From an uncultured Candidatus Melainabacteria bacterium (GTDB lineage: Bacteria; Cyanobacteriota; Vampirovibrionia; Gastranaerophilales; Gastranaerophilaceae), in the NCBI GenBank assembly GCA_934667125.1, contig CAKULF010000008.1, forward strand, positions 1-64,000: a stretch of 64,000 nucleotides of DNA. Direction: 5' to 3'. Below are positions 52,056-60,632 of the stretch, one piece after another (the first letter of the stretch is position 1; every line of letters begins with the position of its first letter). A program made the translations under genes and the position numbers. The notes beneath the pieces are model-generated. The model ran no database searches, was not told the origin of the DNA, and worked only from the letters and a program-made list of their open reading frames with translations.

Positions 52056-53156
52056 TTATGCAAAAAATTTGAATGACTTTATATTATCATCTATAATATC
52101 TTTTCTTGTTTGTGTTGTTGAATTTGAGTTATTGGCTTTAGCTCTTTCTAAAGCTGCCAATATTCTTTCTTGTGACTGTGATAAACCGCCGGATGTTGAT
52201 GAAGATTTTGTTTCGTCGTCGCCAAAAGATTTGAAGTTTGATTTAGAAGAGTCGTCTGTTGAAGTTGTTTCATTTTGTTGCTGATTAATTCTATCAAGAA
52301 CTTGTTGTCTTCTTTCTTCTTCGCTCGGCATTTTGTTTACAACATCATCAAAGGTTTTAAAAGTTCTTTCTATTTCGTCATCTTCTTGTTTTTCGTTTGC
52401 TTTTTCTTCTTCTTTTTTAGCTTCAAGTTCTTTTAATTTTTCGTCATATTTTGCAATTTGGTTTTCAAGTTGTTCTGCTTGTTCTTGTAATTTTGGCAAT
52501 TCATCTCTGCTTCTTGCTGAAGTTAGTTCGGCTTGAAGCTTTTGTTTTTGTTCGTTTAATTTTTTCAATTGTGGAGTTTCAACTTGAACTTTTACTTTTT
52601 TAGCATATAGTCTAAGAAATTTCTTACATTCTTTTTCGCTTTTAAAAGTATTAACTGTGCCATCTTGCATAGTTACACTCCAAGTTTTTTTGCCGTTTTC
52701 TTTTTTATACGAAGTTTTTGATACGCCTGGGTATTGAATTTCTGTTTTATATTTTTTTGGCGCTTTTTCAATTTGCTTATTTAATTTATCTAAATCTTTT
52801 TGAATATCTTCTTGAGAGCGCTCTGTCGGACTGTTTTCAATATTGTGTTCCTTAGCTATGATTTGATATTTAATTCTTTTTAATCTGTCTAAAGAAACAT
52901 TTTTGTCTGCTTTTGTTTTGTTAATTTGAGCGTCTGTTGTGTTTGTTCTAACGAAATTTATTCCAAGATTTGATATAAACATATTTGAGGGTAAATCTTC
53001 ATATTTAACATCAATTTCTTTATCAACTTCTAAGCATTTATTGAAACATTCTTTGTCATTTGCAAATCTATACTCCGTTTTTTGTATTTGTTGCTCCATT
53101 TTGTTTTGACGAGCAAATAATCCAAATATTCTCGCTTGTGAAGCTGCTAATCCCAT
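52056..53156 (-). CDS. Coiled-coil protein with MGLAASQAR N-terminus
   Basis: 366 residues, no signal peptide. The start MGLAASQARIFGLFARQNKMEQQIQ is, as far as I recall, a recurring N-terminal motif in Gastranaerophilales proteins. A small domain at about 135-190 (YPGVSKTSYKKENGKKTWSV...) has a beta-hairpin look. Long Glu/Lys/Gln coiled coils cover about 85-135 and 195-265, and the C-terminus is Ser/Gln/Asn-rich and disordered, with an internal SNFKSFG. A structural or secreted-apparatus-associated protein is possible. Function unknown. Confidence 0.7.
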   Translation of the reverse strand: MGLAASQARIFGLFARQNKMEQQIQKTEYRFANDKECFNKCLEVDKEIDVKYEDLPSNMFISNLGINFVRTNTTDAQINKTKADKNVSLDRLKRIKYQIIAKEHNIENSPTERSQEDIQKDLDKLNKQIEKAPKKYKTEIQYPGVSKTSYKKENGKKTWSVTMQDGTVNTFKSEKECKKFLRLYAKKVKVQVETPQLKKLNEQKQKLQAELTSARSRDELPKLQEQAEQLENQIAKYDEKLKELEAKKEEEKANEKQEDDEIERTFKTFDDVVNKMPSEEERRQQVLDRINQQQNETTSTDDSSKSNFKSFGDDETKSSSTSGGLSQSQERILAALERAKANNSNSTTQTRKDIIDDNIKSFKFFA

Positions 53157-53486
53157 ACGTTACTCCTTATTTCATGTCATTTTAGTGTTTTAGTTACATC
53201 CCATATATCGTTTTTTTTTTTTTTGAAACTTTAGGTTTTTAATTCTACATTTTACAATTTGTTACAATAAAATGCACTTTTTAGCCTTAAAAAATCGCTA
53301 AAAGTAAATAATAACGTGAGTTTTGGGAATATTAAAAAAATCTATTTAAAGTAGAGTTTTTGGAAGTTTTAATAGGAGTATTGGAAGTTAAAATAGAAAA
53401 ATTCTATTTTTAGTAGAGTCCAAACAAAATAATATGCTAGATAATTTTCTAGCATATTATTATAAATTATGTTTTTAAATTTTTAT
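53157..53486. other. Intergenic region with two palindromes and a terminator
   Basis: 330 bp without a gene. Contains a run of about 15 T at 53210-53225, two TCTAY-N5-RTAGA palindromes at 53341-53355 and 53403-53417 flanking TTGGAAGTT repeats, and the terminator at 53429-53460. Confidence 0.65.
53429..53460. terminator. Terminator of the PBP1A gene
   Basis: 13-bp stem ATAATATGCTAGA with complement and 6-nt loop, 27 bp beyond the PBP stop codon on the minus strand; followed there by TTTTG. Confidence 0.8.
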
Positions 53487-55586
53487 CTAAATCCCAGGAA
53501 GAGGAGCGCTGTTTTTTGTCGCTTTCTCGTCGTCATATTCAATCAACTTAGGCTTCGTCGTATCAAACTGTTTTTGCGCTTTAATTGGTTTTGCTTGTTC
53601 TTGCTGTTTAATTGGCACTGTTTCAGTTTGAGTCGGTAGTGGCGCTGTTGTTTTTGTTGATTGCTCTTTTTCGTCCATATCGTCATCAACGGATTCAGTC
53701 ACATCATCCATCTTGATAGGGCTTAAAGTATTTTTTCCGTTGAGTTTTGGATAATCAAACACACTTTTTGGGAAGTTTTGAATTGCGGTTTTCATATATT
53801 CTGCAAAAATTCGAGCAGGAAGCGAACCGCCTGTTATCCCAGGGAGTTTTGTGTTGTTGTCGTTTCCAATCCAAACTCCTGTAACGATATCGGGAGTAAA
53901 GCCCACAAACCATGCGTCACGGTAATCGTTTGTTGTACCTGTTTTTCCTGCGATATTTTGAGCAATATTAGCAGCCTTACCTGTGCCGATTTCAACAACT
54001 TTTCTTAACATATAAGTCATGCCTGCTGCTGTTTCAAAGTTGATTACTTTAACAATTTTTGGACCTGAATTTTCATAGATTGTTATTCCTCTTGAGTTTT
54101 CAACTCTTTCAACTGAATAAGGGCGAACTCTGAAACCTCCGTTTGCAAAAGCGCCGTATGCAACAACCATATCATATAATTTTACGCCGTTTGAGCCTAA
54201 AGCGATTGTCATATCGTTTGCAAGAGGGGTTGAAATACCCATTTCTCTAGCAGTTTGAATAACTGCGTCTACTCCTGTTTTTTTAATTAAGCGAACAGCA
54301 GCAACGTTTGAAGATATTGCAAGTGCTTGCCAAATGGTGATTTTGCCACGATATTTTTTGCCATAGTTTTTAGGCGACCAATCTTTAAATGTTAAAGGCG
54401 TATCTTCAATTGTATCATCAACATTTACCCCTTGTTGAAGCGCTGTAGCATATACAAACGGTTTAAATGATGAACCCGATGGGCGGATAGCCTTTGTAAC
54501 CCTGTCATATTGGCTTTGTTCATAGTTTTTCCCGCCTATGTAGGCATAAATTCTTCCTGTTGCAGGAGAAAACGAGAATAAAGCAACTTGATTAGCAGGA
54601 TTTTTCAAGCCTGCACGCTCTAATTGTGCTACAGCAGCAGTTTGAGCGGTGTTTTGAGATTTGTAATCAAGTGTTGTATAAATTTTCAAACCGCCTTGAG
54701 AAATTTCTTGTTCTTCAAAACCTATATTTTTCAATTCATTTAAAACAAAATCTATGAAATATGGAGCTTTGTTGTATGAATATATTCTTGGCTTATTTGA
54801 TAGATGGAGTCCCTCCTTTTGAGCAGCTTCCATCTGTTCAAGTGTAATAAATTTGTTGCGATACATTCTTTTTAGAACTTGATTACGTCTTTTTAAGCCT
54901 GCCTTTTTATTGTTGAAAGGCGAATATATAGATGGAGCTTGCGGCAAACCTGCGATTAGCGCTTGTTCTGCTAGTGTTAATTTTGATAAGTCTTTATCGA
55001 AAAATGTTTTAGCAGCAGACGATACACCATAAACTCCTGAGCCTAAATATACAGAATTTAAGTACATTTCAAGGATTTCGTCTTTTGAAATTGTCTTTTC
55101 AATTCTGTGAGCTATGATTAATTCTTTAATTTTTCTATCAAAAGTTCTTTCGTTTGATAAGAACAAAATTCTTGCAAGCTGCTGAGTGATTGTTGAAGCA
55201 CCTTGTTTAACTTGTCCTGATGAAACGTTTGCAATAGTGGATCTTACCATGCCAAGAGTATCAAAACCTCTGTGATGATAGAAGTTTTTGTCTTCCGTTG
55301 CTATGATTGCATCTTTAAGATGTTGCGGAATTTTATCTATTGAAACTTTTTCAAACTTAAAAGCAGTGAAAGTTTTGATTACTTCGCCGTTTGAAGAATA
55401 TATAGTTGTAACAGGATTTGGCTTTATATCTTCAAAATTTGATATAGGTGGCAAACTCGCTAAATATATATTAAATGCAGCTATGGCAGCAAGAACTGCT
55501 GATATTCCCATTGAAAAAAGACATAAAAAAACGTTTCTTTTTTTAGGTCCTCTTTGATTAATCCGTTTTCTTCTAACACTATTCAT
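53487..55586 (-). CDS. mrcA: Penicillin-binding protein 1A (bifunctional class A PBP)
   Basis: 699 residues. Short basic cytoplasmic tail and one membrane anchor (about 21-43), then glycosyltransferase family 51 (catalytic Glu in ATEDKNFYHHRGFD, QGASTITQQLAR, KIKELIIAHRIEKT), then transpeptidase with SxxK (SGSSFKPF), SxN (SSNVAAV) and KTG (KTGTTNDY). The C-terminal ~80 residues are Pro/Gln/Lys-rich and disordered. Polymerises and crosslinks peptidoglycan, consistent with the DAP genes in the window. Confidence 0.95.
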   Translation of the reverse strand: MNSVRRKRINQRGPKKRNVFLCLFSMGISAVLAAIAAFNIYLASLPPISNFEDIKPNPVTTIYSSNGEVIKTFTAFKFEKVSIDKIPQHLKDAIIATEDKNFYHHRGFDTLGMVRSTIANVSSGQVKQGASTITQQLARILFLSNERTFDRKIKELIIAHRIEKTISKDEILEMYLNSVYLGSGVYGVSSAAKTFFDKDLSKLTLAEQALIAGLPQAPSIYSPFNNKKAGLKRRNQVLKRMYRNKFITLEQMEAAQKEGLHLSNKPRIYSYNKAPYFIDFVLNELKNIGFEEQEISQGGLKIYTTLDYKSQNTAQTAAVAQLERAGLKNPANQVALFSFSPATGRIYAYIGGKNYEQSQYDRVTKAIRPSGSSFKPFVYATALQQGVNVDDTIEDTPLTFKDWSPKNYGKKYRGKITIWQALAISSNVAAVRLIKKTGVDAVIQTAREMGISTPLANDMTIALGSNGVKLYDMVVAYGAFANGGFRVRPYSVERVENSRGITIYENSGPKIVKVINFETAAGMTYMLRKVVEIGTGKAANIAQNIAGKTGTTNDYRDAWFVGFTPDIVTGVWIGNDNNTKLPGITGGSLPARIFAEYMKTAIQNFPKSVFDYPKLNGKNTLSPIKMDDVTESVDDDMDEKEQSTKTTAPLPTQTETVPIKQQEQAKPIKAQKQFDTTKPKLIEYDDEKATKNSAPLPGI

Positions 55587-55636
55587 AGCATTATTCTATA
55601 GTAAAAATTAAAACATGCCAATAAAGTTAATAAATG

Positions 55637-56506
55637 TTAATTATTTTCGTAATAAATCGTGTAGCTATCTTTAGAGCTGATTTTGGCATGCCCGCCATGA
55701 ATTGGAACAAAAACAAAACCTGCAACATATAAAACGGCATTTCCTGCTTGATATAATGGATATACCCAAATTGCTCTATTAGCGCCGGTTTTGGAGATAT
55801 GTCCATGGAGTTTTATAGAAGGATTTTCTTTCAGATAAAAATTATCAACAACTAAAACCTCAGGAACTCCCATTTTATCTGAAGCTGAAATGGTTTCAAT
55901 TCTTCCTTGTATGATTGTTCCTTTTTTGTATAAAATATTACCTATTTTAAAGTCTTTAGTGCTTTCAAAGGATAATATATCGCCTTCTAGGATTTTATTA
56001 TCAACCTTAAAGTCGCTAGCAATTTTAATTTGAACGGGAATTTCTTTTTTTGTGAAGTCATAATGATTTTTTGCTTTTACAATCATGACTTTTTTATTTT
56101 GTTCTTGAATTTTATTATCTAATTCATCCGATATTTTTTCTTTTTGTTTTCTTTCAAGTTTTGTTGCTCTAAGGCTAAAGCCGTTGTTTTTTGGGGTTGC
56201 TTCAATTAATTCATCAACAATCGGAGTGGAATTTTTTTGCGCTTTTGGAATATCTCTGATAAACAAATTATCAGATGACAATAATTCGTCTTCTATTGGC
56301 GGAAGAAGCGGTTTTCTTTTTTTAATTTTTGGAGTCGCCTCTTTAATTTTTTCTTCTTGTTTTAGAGCTTGAAGCGACGGTTTAACAACTTTAGAAACTT
56401 TTTTAGTTGGTTTTTTATAGCTTTTTTTAGTTGTGCCAAAAGTCATGCCTGTTAAATTGAACAAAGCAAGTGAGGTTATTAAAAATAGCGATAAAAACTT
56501 TTTCAT
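55637..56506 (-). CDS. Secreted hypothetical protein
   Basis: 289 residues. Signal peptide 1-24, a long Lys/Pro-rich linker (25-140), then a beta-rich domain from about 145 (IPVQIKIASDFKVDNKILEGDILSFE...YKKGTIIQGRIETISAS), whose order of strands recalls the VirB10/TrbI-like or periplasmic beta-barrel fold, and a glycine-rich end (FVFVPIHGGHAKI). No gene family is recognised with confidence. Begins one base after the stop of the M48-like gene, so they are co-transcribed. Confidence 0.7.
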   Translation of the reverse strand: MKKFLSLFLITSLALFNLTGMTFGTTKKSYKKPTKKVSKVVKPSLQALKQEEKIKEATPKIKKRKPLLPPIEDELLSSDNLFIRDIPKAQKNSTPIVDELIEATPKNNGFSLRATKLERKQKEKISDELDNKIQEQNKKVMIVKAKNHYDFTKKEIPVQIKIASDFKVDNKILEGDILSFESTKDFKIGNILYKKGTIIQGRIETISASDKMGVPEVLVVDNFYLKENPSIKLHGHISKTGANRAIWVYPLYQAGNAVLYVAGFVFVPIHGGHAKISSKDSYTIYYENN

Positions 56507-56507
56507 A

Positions 56508-57209
56508 TTAATATTTATAATTTACATCTTTTGTTGAATTTTTTTCAATTTTTTCCAAGAATAACATTCTGTTTGTTCTTGAGGTTAATAAGAAATTTTG
56601 ATAGTAGATATTGTTTGCATATTCGTTTTCAGCCAAGATTGACGGGTATTTTGTATAGATATATTCATAAATTTTCATCATTCTTCTTGAAATTAAAGTG
56701 TGATTTGAAAAGACATCATATCTATACTGTTTTGAAATTTTATTTAAAATAACTATCATTGCTAATGGGTTATAACCTGCGTTAACCATATAATCCACAG
56801 CTTGTTTATCTGCTTTTAAATCATATTTATTTGGCGCAACCCAATAATTTAATATTGAAATATAACCTCTAAATACTCCTTGATAGCTATCCACGCCGTG
56901 AGCAATTTGGTGTGATAAAATTCCTGCTAATTCATCTTCGCTTGATAAAAACGGAATTATAGACGGTTTTACCCAAATTGTTCTATTGACAGAGCTAACA
57001 TCAGCCCAAGTATCTCTTGTATAGACTCTATTTATTGCAAGAAAAATAAAACGATGTTCAATTCTGCTTGAATTTAATAAATTAAAACCGACTTCGTTCA
57101 TTTTTTCTTGTAAGTCGTTTGTTGTTTTAACATTCCAATCTGCAAAAGTTGGCGTCATTAACATTATATTAACTATTAAACTTATCGTAATAAAAATTTT
57201 TTTAAACAT
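56508..57209 (-). CDS. Secreted M48-like protein with HQxxH in place of HExxH
   Basis: 233 residues with a signal peptide (1-23, cleavage after FA). The zinc motif reads His100-Gln-Ile-Ala-His104, so the catalytic Glu is Gln; the third-ligand region is DLKAD (usual ExxAD) followed by YMVNAGYNPLAMIVIL, almost the same phrase as in the 16522-17316 protein (NLMANAGYNPLAGIVVL). Zinc binding may persist but hydrolysis should be lost. Co-transcribed with the secreted gene downstream. Possibly a scaffold or inhibitor. Family placement is inferred from motifs. Confidence 0.72.
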   Translation of the reverse strand: MFKKIFITISLIVNIMLMTPTFADWNVKTTNDLQEKMNEVGFNLLNSSRIEHRFIFLAINRVYTRDTWADVSSVNRTIWVKPSIIPFLSSEDELAGILSHQIAHGVDSYQGVFRGYISILNYWVAPNKYDLKADKQAVDYMVNAGYNPLAMIVILNKISKQYRYDVFSNHTLISRRMMKIYEYIYTKYPSILAENEYANNIYYQNFLLTSRTNRMLFLEKIEKNSTKDVNYKY

Positions 57210-57371
57210 CGTTTTTCCTATTTATTTAACTATCCAAAAAAATAATATTACAAAAAAATATTTTTTTACATTGTAGTTTTAGATAATGTTAAGAATTAGC
57301 ATATAATTTTTTTTATATTATACTTGAGCATGTTTTAAAAAAAACATTACGATTTAGTTTTTAGGAAAAGT

Positions 57372-58019
57372 ATGGAAAATATTACAAAAATATATACCGA
57401 TTTTGACGGCACAATCACTAAACATGACGCTGTTAACAGATTTTTTGAATTGTATGCGGATAAAAAATGGGAAGAATATGAAGCTCTTTGGGTTGATGGC
57501 AAAATTTCTTCAAGAGAAAATGCTATTAAACAAGTGGCACTTATAAGACCAATGGATAAATCTGTTCTTGAAAATTATATTAATAATATAGAAATTGATG
57601 AAACATTTCTTGATTTTTATAAAGAAATCAACGCTAGAGGGATAGAACTCGTTATACTTTCGGATGGATTTGATTTATTTATTAAAGAAACTTTAAGAAG
57701 ATTGGGAATAGAAAATGTAAAATTTTTTGCAAATCATTTAATATTTAAAGACAATAAATTTTCAATCGAATTTCCATATTATACAGATAAATGTTTGAAA
57801 AAATCGGGCAACTGCAAATGCGCACAAATAAAAGAAAAGGACTTTGTTTATATTGGTGATGGAACGAGTGATTTGTGTGTTGCAAAAAAAGCAAAAATTT
57901 TATTTGCTTCAAAATATTTAGATAAATATTGTTACAATCATAATATAAATCATATTTCATTTAATTCTTTTGGTGATATACTAGAAAACATAAAAAACGA
58001 AAATTATAAAAATTTATAA
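57372..58019 (+). CDS. HAD-superfamily phosphatase, MtnX/SerB-like
   Basis: 215 residues. Motif I YTDFDGTIT with Asp10 and Asp12, motif II ILSDGFD, a Lys in motif III (ETLRRLGIENVKF.. region) and motif IV YIGDGTSDLCVA. The cap arrangement and length fit subclass IB enzymes such as MtnX (methionine salvage) or phosphoserine phosphatase-like proteins. Five Cys/His-like residues (GNCKCAQ) form a small insert. First gene of a plus-strand run with the aminotransferase 24 bp downstream, so a linked phospho-/amino-compound pathway is plausible. Confidence 0.8.
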   Translation: MENITKIYTDFDGTITKHDAVNRFFELYADKKWEEYEALWVDGKISSRENAIKQVALIRPMDKSVLENYINNIEIDETFLDFYKEINARGIELVILSDGFDLFIKETLRRLGIENVKFFANHLIFKDNKFSIEFPYYTDKCLKKSGNCKCAQIKEKDFVYIGDGTSDLCVAKKAKILFASKYLDKYCYNHNINHISFNSFGDILENIKNENYKNL

Positions 58020-58043
58020 AATAATAAATGGGGATAAGAAAAT

Positions 58044-59441
58044 ATGCAAACAATGGTTAATATGAACACTATTTCAGATGAAGAAATGTTGGCAATTGAT
58101 AGCGAATATTGTTCACATGGTGACACTATCCACTATGACGAAGTGCCTGTTATATTTAGAGATTGCGAAGGCACGTTTATGTATAATACCGAAGGCACTC
58201 CATATTTAGACTTACAAATGTGGTTTGCTTCTTGTAATCTTGGTTATAAAAACAAAATGGTTACAGACGCTGTTATCGATCAAATCAATACCATGCCTCA
58301 AATCGGTTCAAGATGGTTATATGATTATAAAGCATTATTATCTGAAAAAATTGCAAAATCTATTATAGATAGATTTGGTGTTAAAGGTAGAGTTCATTTT
58401 AACGTTGGCGGTTCTCAAGCTGTTGAAGACGCTATAAAATTGGTTAGAAAAAACACTAAAAAAGAAAGAATGTTCTCATTCTTTGGTGCATACCACGGAA
58501 GAACAATCGGTTCTGCTACTATGACATCAGGTTATAGATACAGAGAACCATTTGGACATTTTTCAGATGTTGCGCATTTTGTTCCTTATCCATATTGTTA
58601 TCGTTGTCCTTATGGTCAAAAATGCGACAGTTGCAACTATTATTGCGTTCAACAATTAAGAAGAGAATTTGAAGACGGATGTTCAGGTTTATATAATCCA
58701 AAAACAAAACAATCCGAATGCGGCGCATTCTTCGTTGAGCCTGCTCAAGGCAGCGGCGGATATATTGTTCCGCCAAAAGGATATTTCAAAGAATTAAAGA
58801 AAGTTTTGGACGATTTTGGTGTTCTATTTGTTGATGATGAAATCCAAATGGGTATGTTCAGAACGGGTAAACTTTGGGCAATTGAACACTTTGATGTTAA
58901 GCCTGATGTTATGATATTCTCTAAATCTTTAACAAATGGTATGAATCCTCTAAGCGGCATGTGGGCTAAAGAAGAATTAATCAATCCGACAGTATGGCCT
59001 GCAGGCAGCACACATTCTACATTCTGTAATAACCCAATCGGAACAAGAGCAGGATACACTGTTGTCAATTATATGGAAGAAAACAGAGAAGAATTAGAAA
59101 AATCAATCGCTGCTAAAGGAAAATATTTCTTAGAAGGCTTAAAATATTTAGAAAAGAAACATAAACGAATAGGAACAGTTGATGGGCTTGGTTTGGCTCT
59201 TAGAATTGAATGTGTAACAGAAGATGGCTACACTCCGGATCCAAAACTATTAAATGATGTTGTAAAAGGCGGTTTAAAGGGTGACCTTACATATAACGGC
59301 AAAAAATGCGGTATCATCTTGAATACAGGCGCACACTATAAAAACAGCATTACATTAGTTCCGCCGATTACAATTTCTTATGAAGAAATTGATATGGCAG
59401 TTGAATTGATTGACCAATTATTCACGAGGTTCTCAAATTGA
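58044..59441 (+). CDS. Class III (omega-type) PLP aminotransferase with Cys-rich insert
   Basis: 465 residues. NVGGSQAVEDAIKL and FFGAYHGRTIGSATMT (PLP phosphate and ring contacts), the Asp pair in LFVDDEIQMG and the PLP Lys294 in FSKSLTNGMNPLSG define class III. Between 185 and 201 it carries five cysteines (C-x2-C-x5-C-x2-C-x3-C), a likely metal-binding loop also seen in some 4-aminobutyrate/diamine-type aminotransferases. Substrate not assigned. Its stop overlaps the next gene's TTG start by 4 bp. Confidence 0.88.
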   Translation: MQTMVNMNTISDEEMLAIDSEYCSHGDTIHYDEVPVIFRDCEGTFMYNTEGTPYLDLQMWFASCNLGYKNKMVTDAVIDQINTMPQIGSRWLYDYKALLSEKIAKSIIDRFGVKGRVHFNVGGSQAVEDAIKLVRKNTKKERMFSFFGAYHGRTIGSATMTSGYRYREPFGHFSDVAHFVPYPYCYRCPYGQKCDSCNYYCVQQLRREFEDGCSGLYNPKTKQSECGAFFVEPAQGSGGYIVPPKGYFKELKKVLDDFGVLFVDDEIQMGMFRTGKLWAIEHFDVKPDVMIFSKSLTNGMNPLSGMWAKEELINPTVWPAGSTHSTFCNNPIGTRAGYTVVNYMEENREELEKSIAAKGKYFLEGLKYLEKKHKRIGTVDGLGLALRIECVTEDGYTPDPKLLNDVVKGGLKGDLTYNGKKCGIILNTGAHYKNSITLVPPITISYEEIDMAVELIDQLFTRFSN

Positions 59442-60292
59442 GTAGCAATACCCGAGGGATAGATTTTGAATTAATACATTCAAAAGATGACGGAGAAAAT
59501 CTCGACAAGAAAGCTGTCTTGTTGTTCCACGGATTAACAGGCAGTCCTTTTGAGATGAAAAAATATGGCATGTTTTTACACAAACTTGGTTATGATGTTT
59601 TTTGCTATTCTTTTCCGGGGCATGGGGATAGAATAGATGAAATTCGTGATACAACTTATCTTGATTGGTGTAATTTAGCTCAAGAAAAATATAATAAATT
59701 GAGAAAACAATACGATAAATTTTTCTTGTCTGGTTTGTGTTTGGGCGCTGCCGTTGCGTTGTATTTGGCTCAAAGAAATGATGATATTGATGGAATAATT
59801 TCTCTTTCAACAACATTGTTTTTAGATGGTTTTTCAATGCCAAAAATTAAATTTATGATGCCGCTTGCGCTAAATACAATATTCAGATATCTGTACACTT
59901 TTCCTGAAGATGATTGTTTGGGAATTAAAAACGAACTGACAAGGCAATCTTTAGCAAAAATCATGTCTAAAACAACAGTGGGGATGGATAATTATCCTTT
60001 GTGCTGTGTGTATGAGCTGTTAAAATTATCAAAAGCAGTAAGAAAAGATTTGGATAAAATTAATGCACCAATTCTTTTAATTCATTCTGTTTTAGATAAT
60101 CTAACAAGTCCAAAAAGCGCTCATATTGTGTATGACAATGTTTCATCAAAAGTGAAAAAATATATCGAATTAAATGATAGTTATCATATGGTTTTGTATG
60201 ATAACGAGAAAAAATTTGTAATGGAAAATGTTGAAAAATTTATAAGAGAAATTCTTAATTTAACGAAAGAAAAGGAATTAGTTAAGCTATGA
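59438..60292 (+). CDS. Alpha/beta hydrolase with cysteine nucleophile
   Basis: 284 residues from TTG 59438 (GAGG 8 nt upstream, overlapping the previous stop). Carboxylesterase/lysophospholipase-like fold: oxyanion HGLTGSPFEM at 31-40, nucleophile elbow G-L-Cys101-L-G in place of GxSxG, Asp220 (HSVLDNLTSP) and His250 (DSYHMVLYD). Cys-type nucleophiles are known from dienelactone hydrolases, so activity towards an activated ester or lactone is possible. Overlaps the membrane-protein gene by 4 bp. Confidence 0.85.
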   Translation: MSSNTRGIDFELIHSKDDGENLDKKAVLLFHGLTGSPFEMKKYGMFLHKLGYDVFCYSFPGHGDRIDEIRDTTYLDWCNLAQEKYNKLRKQYDKFFLSGLCLGAAVALYLAQRNDDIDGIISLSTTLFLDGFSMPKIKFMMPLALNTIFRYLYTFPEDDCLGIKNELTRQSLAKIMSKTTVGMDNYPLCCVYELLKLSKAVRKDLDKINAPILLIHSVLDNLTSPKSAHIVYDNVSSKVKKYIELNDSYHMVLYDNEKKFVMENVEKFIREILNLTKEKELVKL

Positions 60293-60630
60293 ATTCTTTA
60301 AGGTTGATAGTTTTATTTATAAATGTTTTGCTTATAGTTCTTTTTATAAGCGATTATTTTATTGTAAAAACAGAACAAATTAAGCCGAAAATCAAGGCGA
60401 ATATGGGCGCAATTGTCACTTTTACGTTTTTATTATATTTGGTTACAATTTTTGCTCTATCGATTTTTGGAGCTTTGGTTTTAAAAAATGTTCAATATGT
60501 TCTTTTGTTGGCTTTTGTTGTCGTTCCTTTTATAATCGGATATTTTGCAACATATAAGAAGCTTGGAATGTATTTTCTATTGCAATTATGCGCATTTATT
60601 TTAAGTCTGTTGTTGGTTTATAGGATTTAG
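60289..60630 (+). CDS. Small membrane protein, four helices
   Basis: 113 residues that are almost all hydrophobic: helices at about 5-25, 38-60, 66-86 and 91-111, with short basic loops (KTEQIKPKIKAN, TYKKLG). No family recognised. Sits between the hydrolase (4-bp overlap) and the MBL-fold hydrolase (2-bp gap), so it probably supports that operon, for example as a transporter subunit or membrane anchor. Confidence 0.75.
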   Translation: MNSLRLIVLFINVLLIVLFISDYFIVKTEQIKPKIKANMGAIVTFTFLLYLVTIFALSIFGALVLKNVQYVLLLAFVVVPFIIGYFATYKKLGMYFLLQLCAFILSLLLVYRI

Positions 60631-60632
60631 TC

